NCBI GenBank assembly: GCA_963711465.1
Contig: CAVQEG010000001.1
Coordinates: 1,736,001 to 1,800,000 of the forward strand
Direction: 5' to 3'
From: CAVQEG01 sp963711465
GTDB lineage: Bacteria; Bacteroidota; Ignavibacteria; OLB7
Length of the DNA stretch: 64,000 nucleotides
Shown here in pieces: positions 45,301-54,929 of this stretch. Numbering within the stretch: position 1 is the first letter of the stretch; every line of letters begins with the position of its first letter. The notes under the pieces were generated by a model. The model was not told the DNA's origin. It saw nothing but the letters and a program-made list of their open reading frames with translations, and searched no databases. The position numbers and the translations under genes were made by a program.

Positions 45301-46116
45301 CTACGCCGACGTCGCGAAATCCTCCACGCGGTACGCCTCAACTTCTTCCGCCACCTCCCTCCAGCCAAGCCGCCGATACAGGCGCACCGCATCAGATGCC
45401 GCGCACAAGCCCACGTGCGAATTCCCATGTTCCTTCCGTGCGACTGCCCGCGCCACGCGCAGGAGCAGCGATGCATATCCGTTGCCGCGGAATTCCTCGG
45501 GTGTCATCACGTCCTGGAGTCGCGAAACGCCACGGTGCGAGAATATCCCGAGGGAACTGAGCAGCCCCGGATCACCTCGACGCGCCAGTCCGAACCATGA
45601 GATTCCAATTGCCGTCGATACGAACATCGTCTTCTCGAACAGCGAATCGAATCGACCCCGATCGTTCAGGCGCGCGATCGAATAGCCCTGCGCGCGGTAG
45701 AGTTCGCGCACGTCCGCATGATCGACCACGCGACGGATCTCCAGCCCCTCTGGAATGTCTGGCCAGGTGTCGCTTGACGGGGCGACCATCCAGACCTGCA
45801 GATCGACGTCGTACCCGCGTTCGCGCATTGCTCCGGCAAGACGGTCAGTCGCGGCGTCGCGCATGTATGTAAAGGCGAAGTGGCGGTACTGATCGCGTGG
45901 GAAGTGCGCGCGCGCGAGCGACTCCCATTCCTCGACGTCATGCAGTCCCGGACGAATCAGATGCAGCGCGTTTCCGAAGTAATACGTCGGGAATCGTTCG
46001 CTCCGATATCGCACGTAGTCGTCGAACGCCGCGATGTCCCCGATCGGCTCGTGAAGCCGTCGGTCGGTCGCGATCAGACGATCGAGCATCGTTGGGAAGT
46101 CGTCGGCCTGCGTCAT
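45301..46116 (-). CDS. GNAT-family N-acetyltransferase
   Basis: The 271-residue protein has a C-terminal GNAT fold: acetyl-CoA-binding EEFRGNGYASLLLRVARAVA and the final strand-helix VGLCAASDAVRLYRRLGWREV. The N-terminal half resembles a second, degenerate GNAT-like domain (LHLIRPGLHDVEEWESLARA). The acceptor is unknown. The ATG at 46116 is used. A 195-bp gap before the convergent CobW-type gene holds no gene; it is slightly repetitive (GGAATCAATC repeats). Confidence 0.82.
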   Translation of the reverse strand: MTQADDFPTMLDRLIATDRRLHEPIGDIAAFDDYVRYRSERFPTYYFGNALHLIRPGLHDVEEWESLARAHFPRDQYRHFAFTYMRDAATDRLAGAMRERGYDVDLQVWMVAPSSDTWPDIPEGLEIRRVVDHADVRELYRAQGYSIARLNDRGRFDSLFEKTMFVSTAIGISWFGLARRGDPGLLSSLGIFSHRGVSRLQDVMTPEEFRGNGYASLLLRVARAVARKEHGNSHVGLCAASDAVRLYRRLGWREVAEEVEAYRVEDFATSA

Positions 46117-46203
46117 GTGAGGGAGGAATTCTCCGGAGCGGAGCGGCGCCGCGATGCGCGGATTCGCCGCGGGAGTGGCGGCAGTGAAGGAATTGCGTAG
46201 CAG

Positions 46204-47382
46204 CTACTGCTCCGAGTACGCGAGCAGTCGTCGCTCCGCCTCGTGCAGTGCGTCCCACGTCTTGCAGAAGCAGAACCGCACCGTGGAGCGGCCATTGGTC
46301 GGATCGACGTAGAAGCTCTCGAGCGGAATCGAGGCGACGCGTGAATTCTCCACGAGGTGACGCGCGAATTCCGCGGCGCGTTCGAAGCCGGTGTGTTCGA
46401 TCGAACAGACGATGTAATACGTTCCCTCCGGCTGCTTCGGATGAAAGCCCGCTTTGCGGAGCGCGCCCATCAGGTAATCCCGCCGCTCGATATAGTCATC
46501 ACGCAGTTCGGCGAAATATTCGTCCGGCATCCCCAATGCTGCGGCGATTGCGAACTGCATCGGCGTCGTGGTCGCATAGACCGCGTACTGATGTACCCGC
46601 CGGATCGCGACCTGCAATGGTTCCGGCGCAATGCACCAACCGACTTTCCAGCCCGTGCAATTGAACGTCTTTCCCGCGCTGGAAATCGTCAGCGTGCGAT
46701 CCCACATACCGGGGAACGTCGCCAGGCGGTGGTGACGGTGCCCCGGATAGACGATGTGCTCATAGACCTCGTCGGTGATCGCCAGCAGGTCATGCTCGAC
46801 ACACAATTCCGCGATGAATGAAAGCTCGTCGTGCGTGAATACCGTGCCGGTGGGATTGTGCGGTGTATTGACGAAGATGGCGCGGGTGCGCTCGGTGACC
46901 GCAGCCCGCAGTTCATCGGGATTGAACCGGAATTCCGGAGCGCGCAACTGAACGGCAACCGGAGCGCCGCCGGCCATGGTAATTGCCGGCACATAGGTGT
47001 CGTAGGTCGGTTCGAACACGATCACCTCATCACACGGCTCGATGAAGCCGAACGCGGCGCACACGAGCGCCTCCGTCGCTCCGGTGGTAACCGTCACGTC
47101 TGACGCGGGATTGACGCTCTGGCCATAAAACCGCGCGGCGTGTCCGGCAATCGCTTCGCGCAGCACCGCCTGGCCTCGGGACACCGCGTACTGATTGTGG
47201 CCCGCTTCGATCGCGTCGTAGACTGCGCGGCAGACGGACTCGGGCGGATTGAAATCGGGCGCGCCCTGCCCCAGATTCACCGCGTCGTTCTCTGCGGCGA
47301 GCGCGCTCATCTCGGCGAATATCGTGGTGCCGAAACCGCGAACGCGGTCGGCCATCGGTGGGAATGAATTCGACTCCGACAT
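46204..47382 (-). CDS. Class I/II pyridoxal-phosphate aminotransferase
   Basis: The 392-residue enzyme is a fold-type I aminotransferase of the kynurenine/methionine aminotransferase-like group. It shows VNLGQGAPDFNPP near the start, TTGATEALVCAAFG, NTPHNPTGTVFT, TDEVYEHIVYPG and the PLP-binding Lys in SSAGKTFNCTGWKVGW, with a C-terminal Arg in the STVRFCFCK region for the substrate carboxylate. Substrates are probably Met, Gln or aromatic amino acids (YbdL/KAT type), but this is inferred from the family only. It lies 87 bp after the GNAT gene start and is transcribed in the same direction. Confidence 0.85.
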   Translation of the reverse strand: MSESNSFPPMADRVRGFGTTIFAEMSALAAENDAVNLGQGAPDFNPPESVCRAVYDAIEAGHNQYAVSRGQAVLREAIAGHAARFYGQSVNPASDVTVTTGATEALVCAAFGFIEPCDEVIVFEPTYDTYVPAITMAGGAPVAVQLRAPEFRFNPDELRAAVTERTRAIFVNTPHNPTGTVFTHDELSFIAELCVEHDLLAITDEVYEHIVYPGHRHHRLATFPGMWDRTLTISSAGKTFNCTGWKVGWCIAPEPLQVAIRRVHQYAVYATTTPMQFAIAAALGMPDEYFAELRDDYIERRDYLMGALRKAGFHPKQPEGTYYIVCSIEHTGFERAAEFARHLVENSRVASIPLESFYVDPTNGRSTVRFCFCKTWDALHEAERRLLAYSEQ

Positions 47383-47427
47383 GCAATACTGGTGGCTATC
47401 GGTGAGGCCGGGACGGTCGCTGCCTGC

Positions 47428-48774
47428 TCAGTTTCCCTCGGCGCGCGGTGACGGTTCGTCGCCGCCCGGACTGCGATGCAGATACTCCCGGTACAGTTCG
47501 GTCTGTCTGTTGGTCAGCGGAACGTGGTAACCGTCGATGAACAGTTCTTGCACGTGCGTGGCCGGTTCGAACGGATCGCCATCGGCGACGAACAGGGTCG
47601 CCTGTTTGCCGACTTCGATCGACCCGACTTCGTCATCGATTCCAAACATCTGCGCCGGCACGATGGTCACCGCACGAAGCGCGGCCTCGCGCCCCATACC
47701 GTAGGCGGCGGCGAAGCCGGCCTGGTAGGGCAGGTTGCGAACCGCCGAGGCGGAATTCGTACGGATCGCCACCTGCACGCCCGCCCTGCTCAGTACGCCT
47801 GCATTGGCGTACGGTCGATCGTAGCGATCGGACTCGCGAGTCGGCATCGACTGCACCGGCCCGACGATGCACGGCAGTCCGGCCTTCGCGATGTGATCGG
47901 CCACGCGCCATCCTTCGGCAACTCCTGAAAGAATCGCCCGCACATGGTTGTGCTCGATCCACGCGATTGCCGAATCGATGTCCTCCGCCCTGTTGACCTC
48001 CACGAGCAGCGGCTGCTCGCGGCGCACCACCGGAAGCAGAGCGCGAATCTCCGGAACGTACTCCGGCAGGCGCATCGACGTCCCGCCGTCGCGTTCGGTA
48101 GAATCGATCCGTGTATAGAGCACGGCGCTTCGCCAGATTTCATCGAGCTTCTGTCGGCGCCGCCGCGCCGTCTTCGCGATCTCCTCGTCGGTGCGATCGT
48201 CCCACCAGCCGCCGCGGGAACCGGACGGGAAGCTGAGCACCACTCCGGCGAAGCTGCCGACGCGCATCTGTCCGGGCGTGTACCCGTTGAGATTGATCAC
48301 CGCCGCGGTTCCGGGAAACAGCCCTCCGCTGGGCGTCACGAGCACAGTCGTGACACCGGCAACTCGTGCAATGGGGATCGACACCGAGGCGGGATTCACA
48401 GCCGTCAGCGCCTGCGCCTGCGGTGTGTATTCCCCCATCTCGTCGTCATCACGCGTTTCATCGAGCGATCCGATCTCGATCAGACCGAGCTTGGTACCGG
48501 CGTCGATCATGCCGGGGTAGACGGTCCGACCCGAGCAGTCGATCACGCTCACGCTGTCGGGAAGCGCCACATCGGGGCCCACCGCAACGATCCGCTCACC
48601 GTCGATGAGTACCGTTCCCCGATCGATCGTTCCGTTGGTAATCGTTTCGATGCGGGCATTGGTCAACGCCCACCGTCCGCGATAGGTCTGCGCCGACAAG
48701 GATGTCGGAATCATGGATGCAAGCAGCAGGAGTGCCGCAACCGTCGGGCGTGAATTCATGCTTGTAATGATCAT
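47428..48774 (-). CDS. Exported amidohydrolase-family protein with a changed metal motif
   Basis: The 448-residue protein has a signal peptide (hydrophobic residues 11-30, cleavage near SLSAQ) and the amidohydrolase beta-barrel plan. Where the superfamily has DxHxH, it reads YPGMIDAGTKLGLIEIG; lack of both His residues suggests loss or alteration of the metal centre. VGSIEVGKQATLFVADGDPFE closes the composite domain as in imidazolonepropionase-like enzymes. It starts with an ATG overlapping the upstream gene's TGA (ATGA), so it is translationally coupled to the larger amidohydrolase. A GTG at 48789 is an alternative start. The substrate is unknown. Confidence 0.75.
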   Translation of the reverse strand: MIITSMNSRPTVAALLLLASMIPTSLSAQTYRGRWALTNARIETITNGTIDRGTVLIDGERIVAVGPDVALPDSVSVIDCSGRTVYPGMIDAGTKLGLIEIGSLDETRDDDEMGEYTPQAQALTAVNPASVSIPIARVAGVTTVLVTPSGGLFPGTAAVINLNGYTPGQMRVGSFAGVVLSFPSGSRGGWWDDRTDEEIAKTARRRRQKLDEIWRSAVLYTRIDSTERDGGTSMRLPEYVPEIRALLPVVRREQPLLVEVNRAEDIDSAIAWIEHNHVRAILSGVAEGWRVADHIAKAGLPCIVGPVQSMPTRESDRYDRPYANAGVLSRAGVQVAIRTNSASAVRNLPYQAGFAAAYGMGREAALRAVTIVPAQMFGIDDEVGSIEVGKQATLFVADGDPFEPATHVQELFIDGYHVPLTNRQTELYREYLHRSPGGDEPSPRAEGN

Positions 48775-51485
48775 CGGAGATAATCCCACAGATCCTCGGT
48801 TCCCTCCATGCAGGCGTCGCGCTCGTGCCCATCGATCGTGGCGGCGGTAACCGGATGCTTCATGTCGACGTGAATCCGCATGTCATCCGGATCGTGATCG
48901 CGGTCGAATCGCACCACGCCGTCGACGACCGTCATCCTGCAGATCGCGTAGATCGAGAGCGGATCGGCGGTGAACAGCGCCAGGTCGCCGTCCTTGCCGA
49001 TCTCTATCGAACCGACGCGGTCGTCGACGCCGATCTGTCGAGCCGGATTGATGGTTATCATCGCCAGCGCCTCGTCGGGCGACAGGTCGCCGTAGTGCAT
49101 CGCCTTTGCCGCCTCGTGGTAGAGATACCGATCGAGATCGGGAGAGTCGGAATTGATCGACGTCACGACGCCGTTGCGCGTGAGAATGTCCGCGTTGTAC
49201 GCCGTCGAGTAGTAGACCTCGAATTTGTACGCCCAGAAATCCGAGAACACCGATGCGTAGGCGCCGAACGCGGCGATCTCCGGCGCCACCTTGAATCCCT
49301 CGTTGACGTGCTGCAGCAGCAGCCGGTGGATTCCGAAGTCCCGGAAGACGCGCATGACCATCAGCAGCTCGTCGGAGCGGTACGAGTGGCAGTTGACGAT
49401 CAGCTTCCCTTCGAGCACCTGTGCCAGGGTCTCCAGACGCAGACTGTACTGCGGCGGCGGCGTGCCGTCGCGGGCCGCCTGCTGCTGCTGGAGTCGGTAG
49501 CGCCGCGCCTCGGTCAGCGCCCGTCGCATCACGTCCTCGACACCCATGCGCGTCGATGGAGGTACGCCGAAGCCGCGACCATGCACGCGGGTGGGATTCT
49601 CACCGAGGGCGAACTTGATGCTGCGGGGCGCGCCCTGGAACTTCAGCAGCTCCGGATCGGTGACGCCGTAGCGGTGCTTGATCGTCTGGCACTGGCCCCC
49701 GATTACGTTCGCTGAACCGTGAAGGATCTGTGAGACCGTGACGCCGCCTGCAAGGGCGCGGTAGAGCGAGATGTCGAACGGATCGAGCACGTCCCCGATG
49801 GCGACTTCCGAGGTGACCGGGTTGGTCCACTCGTTGACCGCTCCGCTGACGGCAATGTGCGAGTGCGCGTCGATGATGCCGGGCATCAGATACTCCCCGG
49901 TGGCATCGACCACACGCACGCCCGAAGGCGCCGCCAGATTCTGGCCGATCGCGGTGATCTTCCCGTCGCGCACGAGCACGTCGGTATGCTCCAGCCGTCC
50001 GTGCGTCACGGTAAGCACCGTCGCGTTGCGAACGAGAATGGAGCCGCGCAGCGGTTTGTCGGTGATCGAGTCGGTCTCCGAAGCGATCGATCCGTCGAGG
50101 TACCTGATCGGCGATACCGAGTCAACAGGCGCAGCGCCGTCGGGATAGTCGTATTCGGTTCCATTGACGAACACGTACCGCACCTTCGAACGGCGGTCGA
50201 AGTAATCGCCGTCGGTCACCACGAGATCCGCCGCCATTCCCGGACGCACCATCCCGTGCGAGCGCTGCAGTCCGAGTGCGGCGGCCGCATCGGTTGTCAA
50301 CGCAGCGAGCGCGCGTTCGCGGTCGAGACCCGATTCGACGGCGAGCACCAGATTAGCGCGCACGTCGCCGAGCGGTGCGTCGTCGGTGCTGAAGCCGAAG
50401 TGTCGACCGCTACGGGCCAGGCCCGCCGCCGCCGACCAGTACCGCTGACGCTCGGACTGCTGGCGTTCACGCAGGCGTCGATGCACCGAATCGGTCGCTT
50501 CGACAGTTGCTGCCGAGTCGGCGTTGGCATCCGCCGGTTCGGGGAAATTCAACGAGAGGAATACAGGCGCTCCCGCGGTGTCGAGCATGCGGGTGATCTC
50601 CCACGGCTCGCGCAGACCCGCGATCGCCAGTCGAAAGCCCAGCTCGTGCGCCAGCGCAACGGCGCGTCGCGCCTCGAGGGCCGACGGCGTCTGAAACAGC
50701 ACCGGGCGCGAACCGTCGACCACGGGCGCAAACGCCTCGAGTGCATGATCGTAGGTTGGTCCGGTGCGTCCGGTCGGATCCTGCCGGTACTTCCGTTCAG
50801 CATCCAGACGGTCCGACGCGCGATGGTAGAGCTGCCGCCACTTCGCAATGATTCCCATCGGCGTCACCGGGTAGACATCGCCCACGGCGGGTTCGAATCG
50901 CGCGAAGGTCGATGACTGCGCGCGCAGCACCATGCCCTCGGCATCCTCTCCGCCGAGCGAGACGAGCGCTCCGATGCCGGGCAGCATCTGCCCGCGCGGA
51001 ACGACCTGAGCCACGGTGAAGCCGGCGCGCCGCAGTGAGTCAACCGATGGATGGTGTGCGTCGAGGAGCGTCAGGACGTCGCGCTCCGGTCGGATTCCGG
51101 CTCGCTCGTCCGGCGGATCGCCCGGGCGCTTCACCGTTCCGCTGGGCGGATCCTCCGCCGGCACGCCGCCGTGCGACATACCGTCGATGAACCCGGCATA
51201 GACGACGAGCGAGTCTCCATCGATCACAAACGCGTCGGCCGGCACCGTGACCGCGCGGCCGACACCGACGATCAGTCCGTCATGTACCACCACCGTGGCA
51301 TGGTCCAGAACGGTACCGGGCGAGACGACGACGCGAGCGTTCGTGATGGCGTAGGTACGGCTGACCGGCGGAAGTGACGGCATCGTGGTGTCGCCACCGT
51401 CCTGTGCAACTGCCAACGACGTCAGGCAACCGAAGACGATCAGCAGTGCGGCGAATCGGAACACCGATCTGTAGCAACGTTGCAT
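48771..51485 (-). CDS. Exported tandem amidohydrolase (two fused modules, first degenerate)
   Basis: The 904-residue protein has a signal peptide (about residues 1-27, ending AVAQ) and two amidohydrolase-like modules. The first (about 45-455) reads YAGFIDGMSHGGVPAE where DxHxH is expected, so its metal site is broken. The second (about 490-890) has PGIIDAHSHIAVSG, further His in NCHSYRSDELL and LLQHVNEGFK, and the catalytic-Asp region SINSDSPDLDRYLYHEA, so it looks active. VGSIEIGKDGDLALFTADPL ends the barrel. Long amidohydrolases of this kind are common in Bacteroidota; the substrate is probably a cyclic amide or peptide derivative in the periplasm. Confidence 0.78.
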   Translation of the reverse strand: MQRCYRSVFRFAALLIVFGCLTSLAVAQDGGDTTMPSLPPVSRTYAITNARVVVSPGTVLDHATVVVHDGLIVGVGRAVTVPADAFVIDGDSLVVYAGFIDGMSHGGVPAEDPPSGTVKRPGDPPDERAGIRPERDVLTLLDAHHPSVDSLRRAGFTVAQVVPRGQMLPGIGALVSLGGEDAEGMVLRAQSSTFARFEPAVGDVYPVTPMGIIAKWRQLYHRASDRLDAERKYRQDPTGRTGPTYDHALEAFAPVVDGSRPVLFQTPSALEARRAVALAHELGFRLAIAGLREPWEITRMLDTAGAPVFLSLNFPEPADANADSAATVEATDSVHRRLRERQQSERQRYWSAAAGLARSGRHFGFSTDDAPLGDVRANLVLAVESGLDRERALAALTTDAAAALGLQRSHGMVRPGMAADLVVTDGDYFDRRSKVRYVFVNGTEYDYPDGAAPVDSVSPIRYLDGSIASETDSITDKPLRGSILVRNATVLTVTHGRLEHTDVLVRDGKITAIGQNLAAPSGVRVVDATGEYLMPGIIDAHSHIAVSGAVNEWTNPVTSEVAIGDVLDPFDISLYRALAGGVTVSQILHGSANVIGGQCQTIKHRYGVTDPELLKFQGAPRSIKFALGENPTRVHGRGFGVPPSTRMGVEDVMRRALTEARRYRLQQQQAARDGTPPPQYSLRLETLAQVLEGKLIVNCHSYRSDELLMVMRVFRDFGIHRLLLQHVNEGFKVAPEIAAFGAYASVFSDFWAYKFEVYYSTAYNADILTRNGVVTSINSDSPDLDRYLYHEAAKAMHYGDLSPDEALAMITINPARQIGVDDRVGSIEIGKDGDLALFTADPLSIYAICRMTVVDGVVRFDRDHDPDDMRIHVDMKHPVTAATIDGHERDACMEGTEDLWDYLR

Positions 51486-51571
51486 GGGATCTCGGGAAGG
51501 AAGAATTCAGGCGGGTCGGACGGGAAGATACAGAGCCGGCAACGGAGAATCGTGAACGCCCAAGGAACGGT

Positions 51572-52975
51572 TCACATCACCGACCGCGCGGCGTGATATC
51601 CGCACATCCCGTGGACACCTCCTCCCGGGGGCGTCGACGACGAACAGATGAAGACGCCATCGACCGGCGTCGAGTACGGATTCCACCGAGGCACCGGCCT
51701 CGTGAAGAGCTGTCCGATGTCCTGCACGCCGCCGTTGATGTCGCCGCCGATGTAGTTCGGATTGTACCGCTGCATCGCCACCGCGGACATCGCATGGCGG
51801 GCCAGAATTCGATCGCGGAACCCGGGCGCGAACCGTTCGATCTGCCGCTCGATCCGCTCGCTCATGTCGACGTCCGATCCGTGCGGCACATGACAGTAGG
51901 CCCACACCGTCTGCTTCCCGTCCGGCGCCCGTGAGTCATCGAAGAGCGAGTGCTGCGCCACCAGCACGAACGGTCGTTGTGCCGGCGCGGCCGAGACCAT
52001 CGCCCGTTCGGATTTCGCCACCTCCTCGAGCGTTCCCCCGAGGTGAACCGTCGCAGTTCGCGCACAGTCGGCATCGCGCCACGGGATCGGGCCGTCGAGG
52101 GCCAGATCGAGCTTGAATACGCCCGGTCCGTATCGATAGTGCTCCAACCTCCGGCGGTAGGATCCGTGCAGTCGATCGCCGAGTATCTCCAGCAGTTGTC
52201 GCGGTGTCACGTCGAAGAACACCATCCGCGCAGGTGGAATCTCGGCCATCGATTTCACCTCGATGCCGGTCCGGAACTCGCAACCGAGCGACCTCGCGTA
52301 GTCGGCCAGTCCGTCGGCGATGCGCTGCGATCCGCCCTTCGGAAACGGCCACCCGACCGCGTGACCCAGCGTCGCGAGGACCATGGCGAACGCGGCGGTG
52401 GTCGGCCGTTCCAGCGGCAACATCGAGTGAGCTGCGAGTCCCGCGAAGTACCCTCGCGTGGCTCGTTCGGCGAAGCGCGTCAGCGCGAGCTGATACGCCG
52501 ATCGCACACCATCGAGACCGAAGCGTGCCATCAGAAGCGGATGTCGAGGCAGACGAGGAGGCGCGAGCAGATCCTCGAGCAATGCTTCCCACCGGCGAGT
52601 CAGCGGCTCGAAGAGCCGCGCATAGGACCTCGCGTCACGGCCCAGGCGCTCCGCCGTCGCCTCGATCGATCGCTCGAGCACGACCGCCGGTCCGTCATCG
52701 AACGGATGTGCCATCGCCGCCGGCGGATGAATCCACTCGACGCCGAACTGCTCCAGCGGGAGCGAACGCATGAACGCCGATCCCACCCCCATCGGATGAA
52801 TCGCCGAGCAGACGTCGTGGTGGAATCCCGGCAGCGTCAGCTGCATCGTCCGCAGCCCGCCGCCGATCGTCTCCTTCGCTTCGAGTACCAGCACCGAGCG
52901 CCCAGCGCGCGCCAGCGTGATCGCCGCAGCAAGTCCGTTCGGACCCGAACCGACGATGACAGCATCATAGCTCAT
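51572..52975 (-). CDS. FAD-dependent phytoene-desaturase-like oxidoreductase
   Basis: The 467-residue flavoprotein opens with an ADP-binding Rossmann turn (AVIVGSGPNGLAAAITLARAG, then LEAKETIGGGLRT), and ends with a typical VDGVFICSSSTPPGGGVHGMCG flavin-contact segment. The overall plan is that of phytoene desaturase/amine-oxidase-like enzymes of the PYROXD2/CrtI group. No carotenoid genes are adjacent, so the substrate is open. Start ATG at 52975, divergent from ddl. It precedes the large amidohydrolase gene in the same direction, but 86 bp separate them. Confidence 0.82.
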   Translation of the reverse strand: MSYDAVIVGSGPNGLAAAITLARAGRSVLVLEAKETIGGGLRTMQLTLPGFHHDVCSAIHPMGVGSAFMRSLPLEQFGVEWIHPPAAMAHPFDDGPAVVLERSIEATAERLGRDARSYARLFEPLTRRWEALLEDLLAPPRLPRHPLLMARFGLDGVRSAYQLALTRFAERATRGYFAGLAAHSMLPLERPTTAAFAMVLATLGHAVGWPFPKGGSQRIADGLADYARSLGCEFRTGIEVKSMAEIPPARMVFFDVTPRQLLEILGDRLHGSYRRRLEHYRYGPGVFKLDLALDGPIPWRDADCARTATVHLGGTLEEVAKSERAMVSAAPAQRPFVLVAQHSLFDDSRAPDGKQTVWAYCHVPHGSDVDMSERIERQIERFAPGFRDRILARHAMSAVAMQRYNPNYIGGDINGGVQDIGQLFTRPVPRWNPYSTPVDGVFICSSSTPPGGGVHGMCGYHAARSVM

Positions 52976-53115
52976 GGTGATTTGAATTCGTGGTCAGAAG
53001 GTGAATTTCCATGCGGCGCCGAGCCCTCGTACCGCCGGCGGTAACGTCCCGCGGGCGGGTCCGTATTCCATATATATTCCCGTCGTCGAATACCCATCTA
53101 CCTGAGATCGTCCTC

Positions 53116-54150
53116 ATGAATATCGCTGTACTTCTCGGTGGAACGTCTCCGGAACGCCATGTCTCGATGGCGAGCGGAAGGGGCGTTGCCGAAGCGCTCA
53201 TCTCGCGCGGTCACGCCGTCACGCTCTACGACGTCGCACTCGGAGCCGATGCACGCGTTGGCTTCGACGACCTCGTTCTTCCCGGTCAGACTGCGCCGTC
53301 GGACGCCGATCTTTCCGGATTCGACAACGAGGCGATCATCCGCGCGGTGCTGGCGCTTCCGAAGGACATCGACGTCGCGTTCCTCGCACTGCACGGATCG
53401 CCCGGTGAGGACGGCACCGTCCAGGCGCTGCTCGAGCTGCGGAACATCCCCTACACCGGTTCGGGCGTCCTCGCCTCGGCGCTGACGCTCGACAAGGCGA
53501 TGAGCAAACGCGTCATGCAGGACGCGGGCGTACCGACACCGGACTGGTTCTCGCTCCCGGCCGGTACCGCGACGATCGACGACCTGACCGAGCGGGTGGA
53601 CATGCACACGGCCTACCCGGTTGTCGTCAAGCCGAACGATGGCGGATCGACCGTCGGCATGACCATCGTCCACGACGCTTCCGGACTGATCGAGGCGTAC
53701 CGCAGGGCTGGACACTACGCGTCGACGGTGCTCTTCGAATCCTACATCCCGGGCCGCGAGCTCACCGTGACGATCCTCGGGAGCGAAAGTCTGCCGATCG
53801 TGGAGATCGTTCCCAGAAGCGGTTTCTACGACTACACAAGCAAGTACACCACCGGTATGACCGAGTACATCTGTCCGGCGGAACTTCCCCGGGCGGTCGA
53901 GGAGGAGGTTCGCGAACTCGCCCGGAGGGTGCATGTGGCGCTCGGGTGCCGCGGCTACAGTCGCGTCGACTTCCGGCTCGACGACGATCGAACACCATTC
54001 TGTCTCGAGGCCAACACGCTTCCCGGCATGACCGCGACGAGTCTGGTACCCAAGGCCGCCCGGGCTGCCGGTGTCGACTTCGCAGGGCTGTGCGAACGGA
54101 TCATCGAGCTTGCCCTCGGGCGGAGACAGGCCGAAGAGGTCGACGACTGA
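53116..54150 (+). CDS. ddl: D-alanine--D-alanine ligase
   Basis: The 344-residue ATP-grasp enzyme joins two D-Ala residues for peptidoglycan precursors. MNIAVLLGGTSPERHVSMASG, FLALHGSPGEDGTVQALLEL, YTGSGVLASALTLDKAMSKR, and FCLEANTLPGMTATSLVPKA are the family's marks. The ATG at 53116 is used; the frame is open upstream but leaves the conserved N-terminus. An AT-rich tract (TATTCCATATATATTCC, near 53064) before the gene may hold its promoter. It is followed by a small periplasmic-protein gene. Confidence 0.95.
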   Translation: MNIAVLLGGTSPERHVSMASGRGVAEALISRGHAVTLYDVALGADARVGFDDLVLPGQTAPSDADLSGFDNEAIIRAVLALPKDIDVAFLALHGSPGEDGTVQALLELRNIPYTGSGVLASALTLDKAMSKRVMQDAGVPTPDWFSLPAGTATIDDLTERVDMHTAYPVVVKPNDGGSTVGMTIVHDASGLIEAYRRAGHYASTVLFESYIPGRELTVTILGSESLPIVEIVPRSGFYDYTSKYTTGMTEYICPAELPRAVEEEVRELARRVHVALGCRGYSRVDFRLDDDRTPFCLEANTLPGMTATSLVPKAARAAGVDFAGLCERIIELALGRRQAEEVDD

Positions 54151-54228
54151 TCCGAAGCGATTAAACGTCGAGCCGTACCTTTCGTCTCAATTCGTGCACG
54201 ACGTCCCTCCCAGATACCATTCCAGCCG

Positions 54229-54774
54229 ATGACGATGAAAACTCTGCTTCCGTTGCTTCCACTGATCGCGCTCACGCTGATCGCTTCGCCGGCGATCGCG
54301 CAGACGTCGGATTCCAAGCCGAAGGTCGTGGTGATCATGCCGTTCGAGAATCTCGATGGCGTCGCAAAGTACGACAGCGTCACCTGGACGTTCCCCAAGG
54401 CGCTGGAGCAGGAGATCCTGAAGAGTCCGAATTCCGGAAAGACGTTCGAGCTGATCACCGTCGAGGACCTGCTCGACCAGATGCTCGCGCTCAACGTCGA
54501 GGTCAATCCTCACGCGGTCAACTATGAGAACGACATCTTCGACATCGCCGAGCGGCTCAACGCCGACATGGTCATCTTCGGCAGCTACAAGGTCAAGTAC
54601 GACAAGGCGAATTTCTCGGTGAAGGTATACGACCTGAAGACGATGCTTCCCGACAGCCACAAGGCCGAGCGGATCATCGTTCCCTACGACGAATCCCTGT
54701 CGGTCGTCTCAAAGGTGGCCGAGAAGATTCTCCCTGCCTTTGCCGGTCCGATCGATACCACATCGGGCCAGTAG
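54229..54774 (+). CDS. Exported protein with a TolB-N/CsgG-like domain
   Basis: The 181-residue protein has a signal peptide (about residues 1-24, ending IASPAIAQ) and one small alpha/beta domain. KPKVVVIMPFENLDGVAKYD followed by ALEQEIL and later ADMVIFGSYKVKYDKANF resembles the N-terminal domain of TolB and related FlgO/CsgG-type proteins, which in other proteins precedes a propeller or pore domain. Here it is alone. A TACCTTTC box (54176-54183) 46 bp upstream is one base from TAnnTTTG. It is followed by a clear terminator. Role unknown. Confidence 0.68.
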   Translation: MTMKTLLPLLPLIALTLIASPAIAQTSDSKPKVVVIMPFENLDGVAKYDSVTWTFPKALEQEILKSPNSGKTFELITVEDLLDQMLALNVEVNPHAVNYENDIFDIAERLNADMVIFGSYKVKYDKANFSVKVYDLKTMLPDSHKAERIIVPYDESLSVVSKVAEKILPAFAGPIDTTSGQ

Positions 54775-54801
54775 CGGCCGCCCATCGAGTCCGAAAGCAC
54801 T

Positions 54802-54835
54802 GCGGGAACGTTCCGAAACGTTCCCGCTTTCTTTA
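54802..54835 (+). terminator. Rho-independent terminator after the TolB-N-like gene
   Basis: GCGGGAACGTT pairs with AACGTTCCCGC around a 4-nt loop and is followed by TTTCTTT, 27 bp past the stop. Confidence 0.88.
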
Positions 54836-54929
54836 TGTTCCCTGCCCTGAAACGGCGACTGCCCTGCCCGGCACCCGTTTCGCGACCTCGCGAGCACAGA
54901 CGCGTTCACCAATTCAGGGGCTTCTCGAC

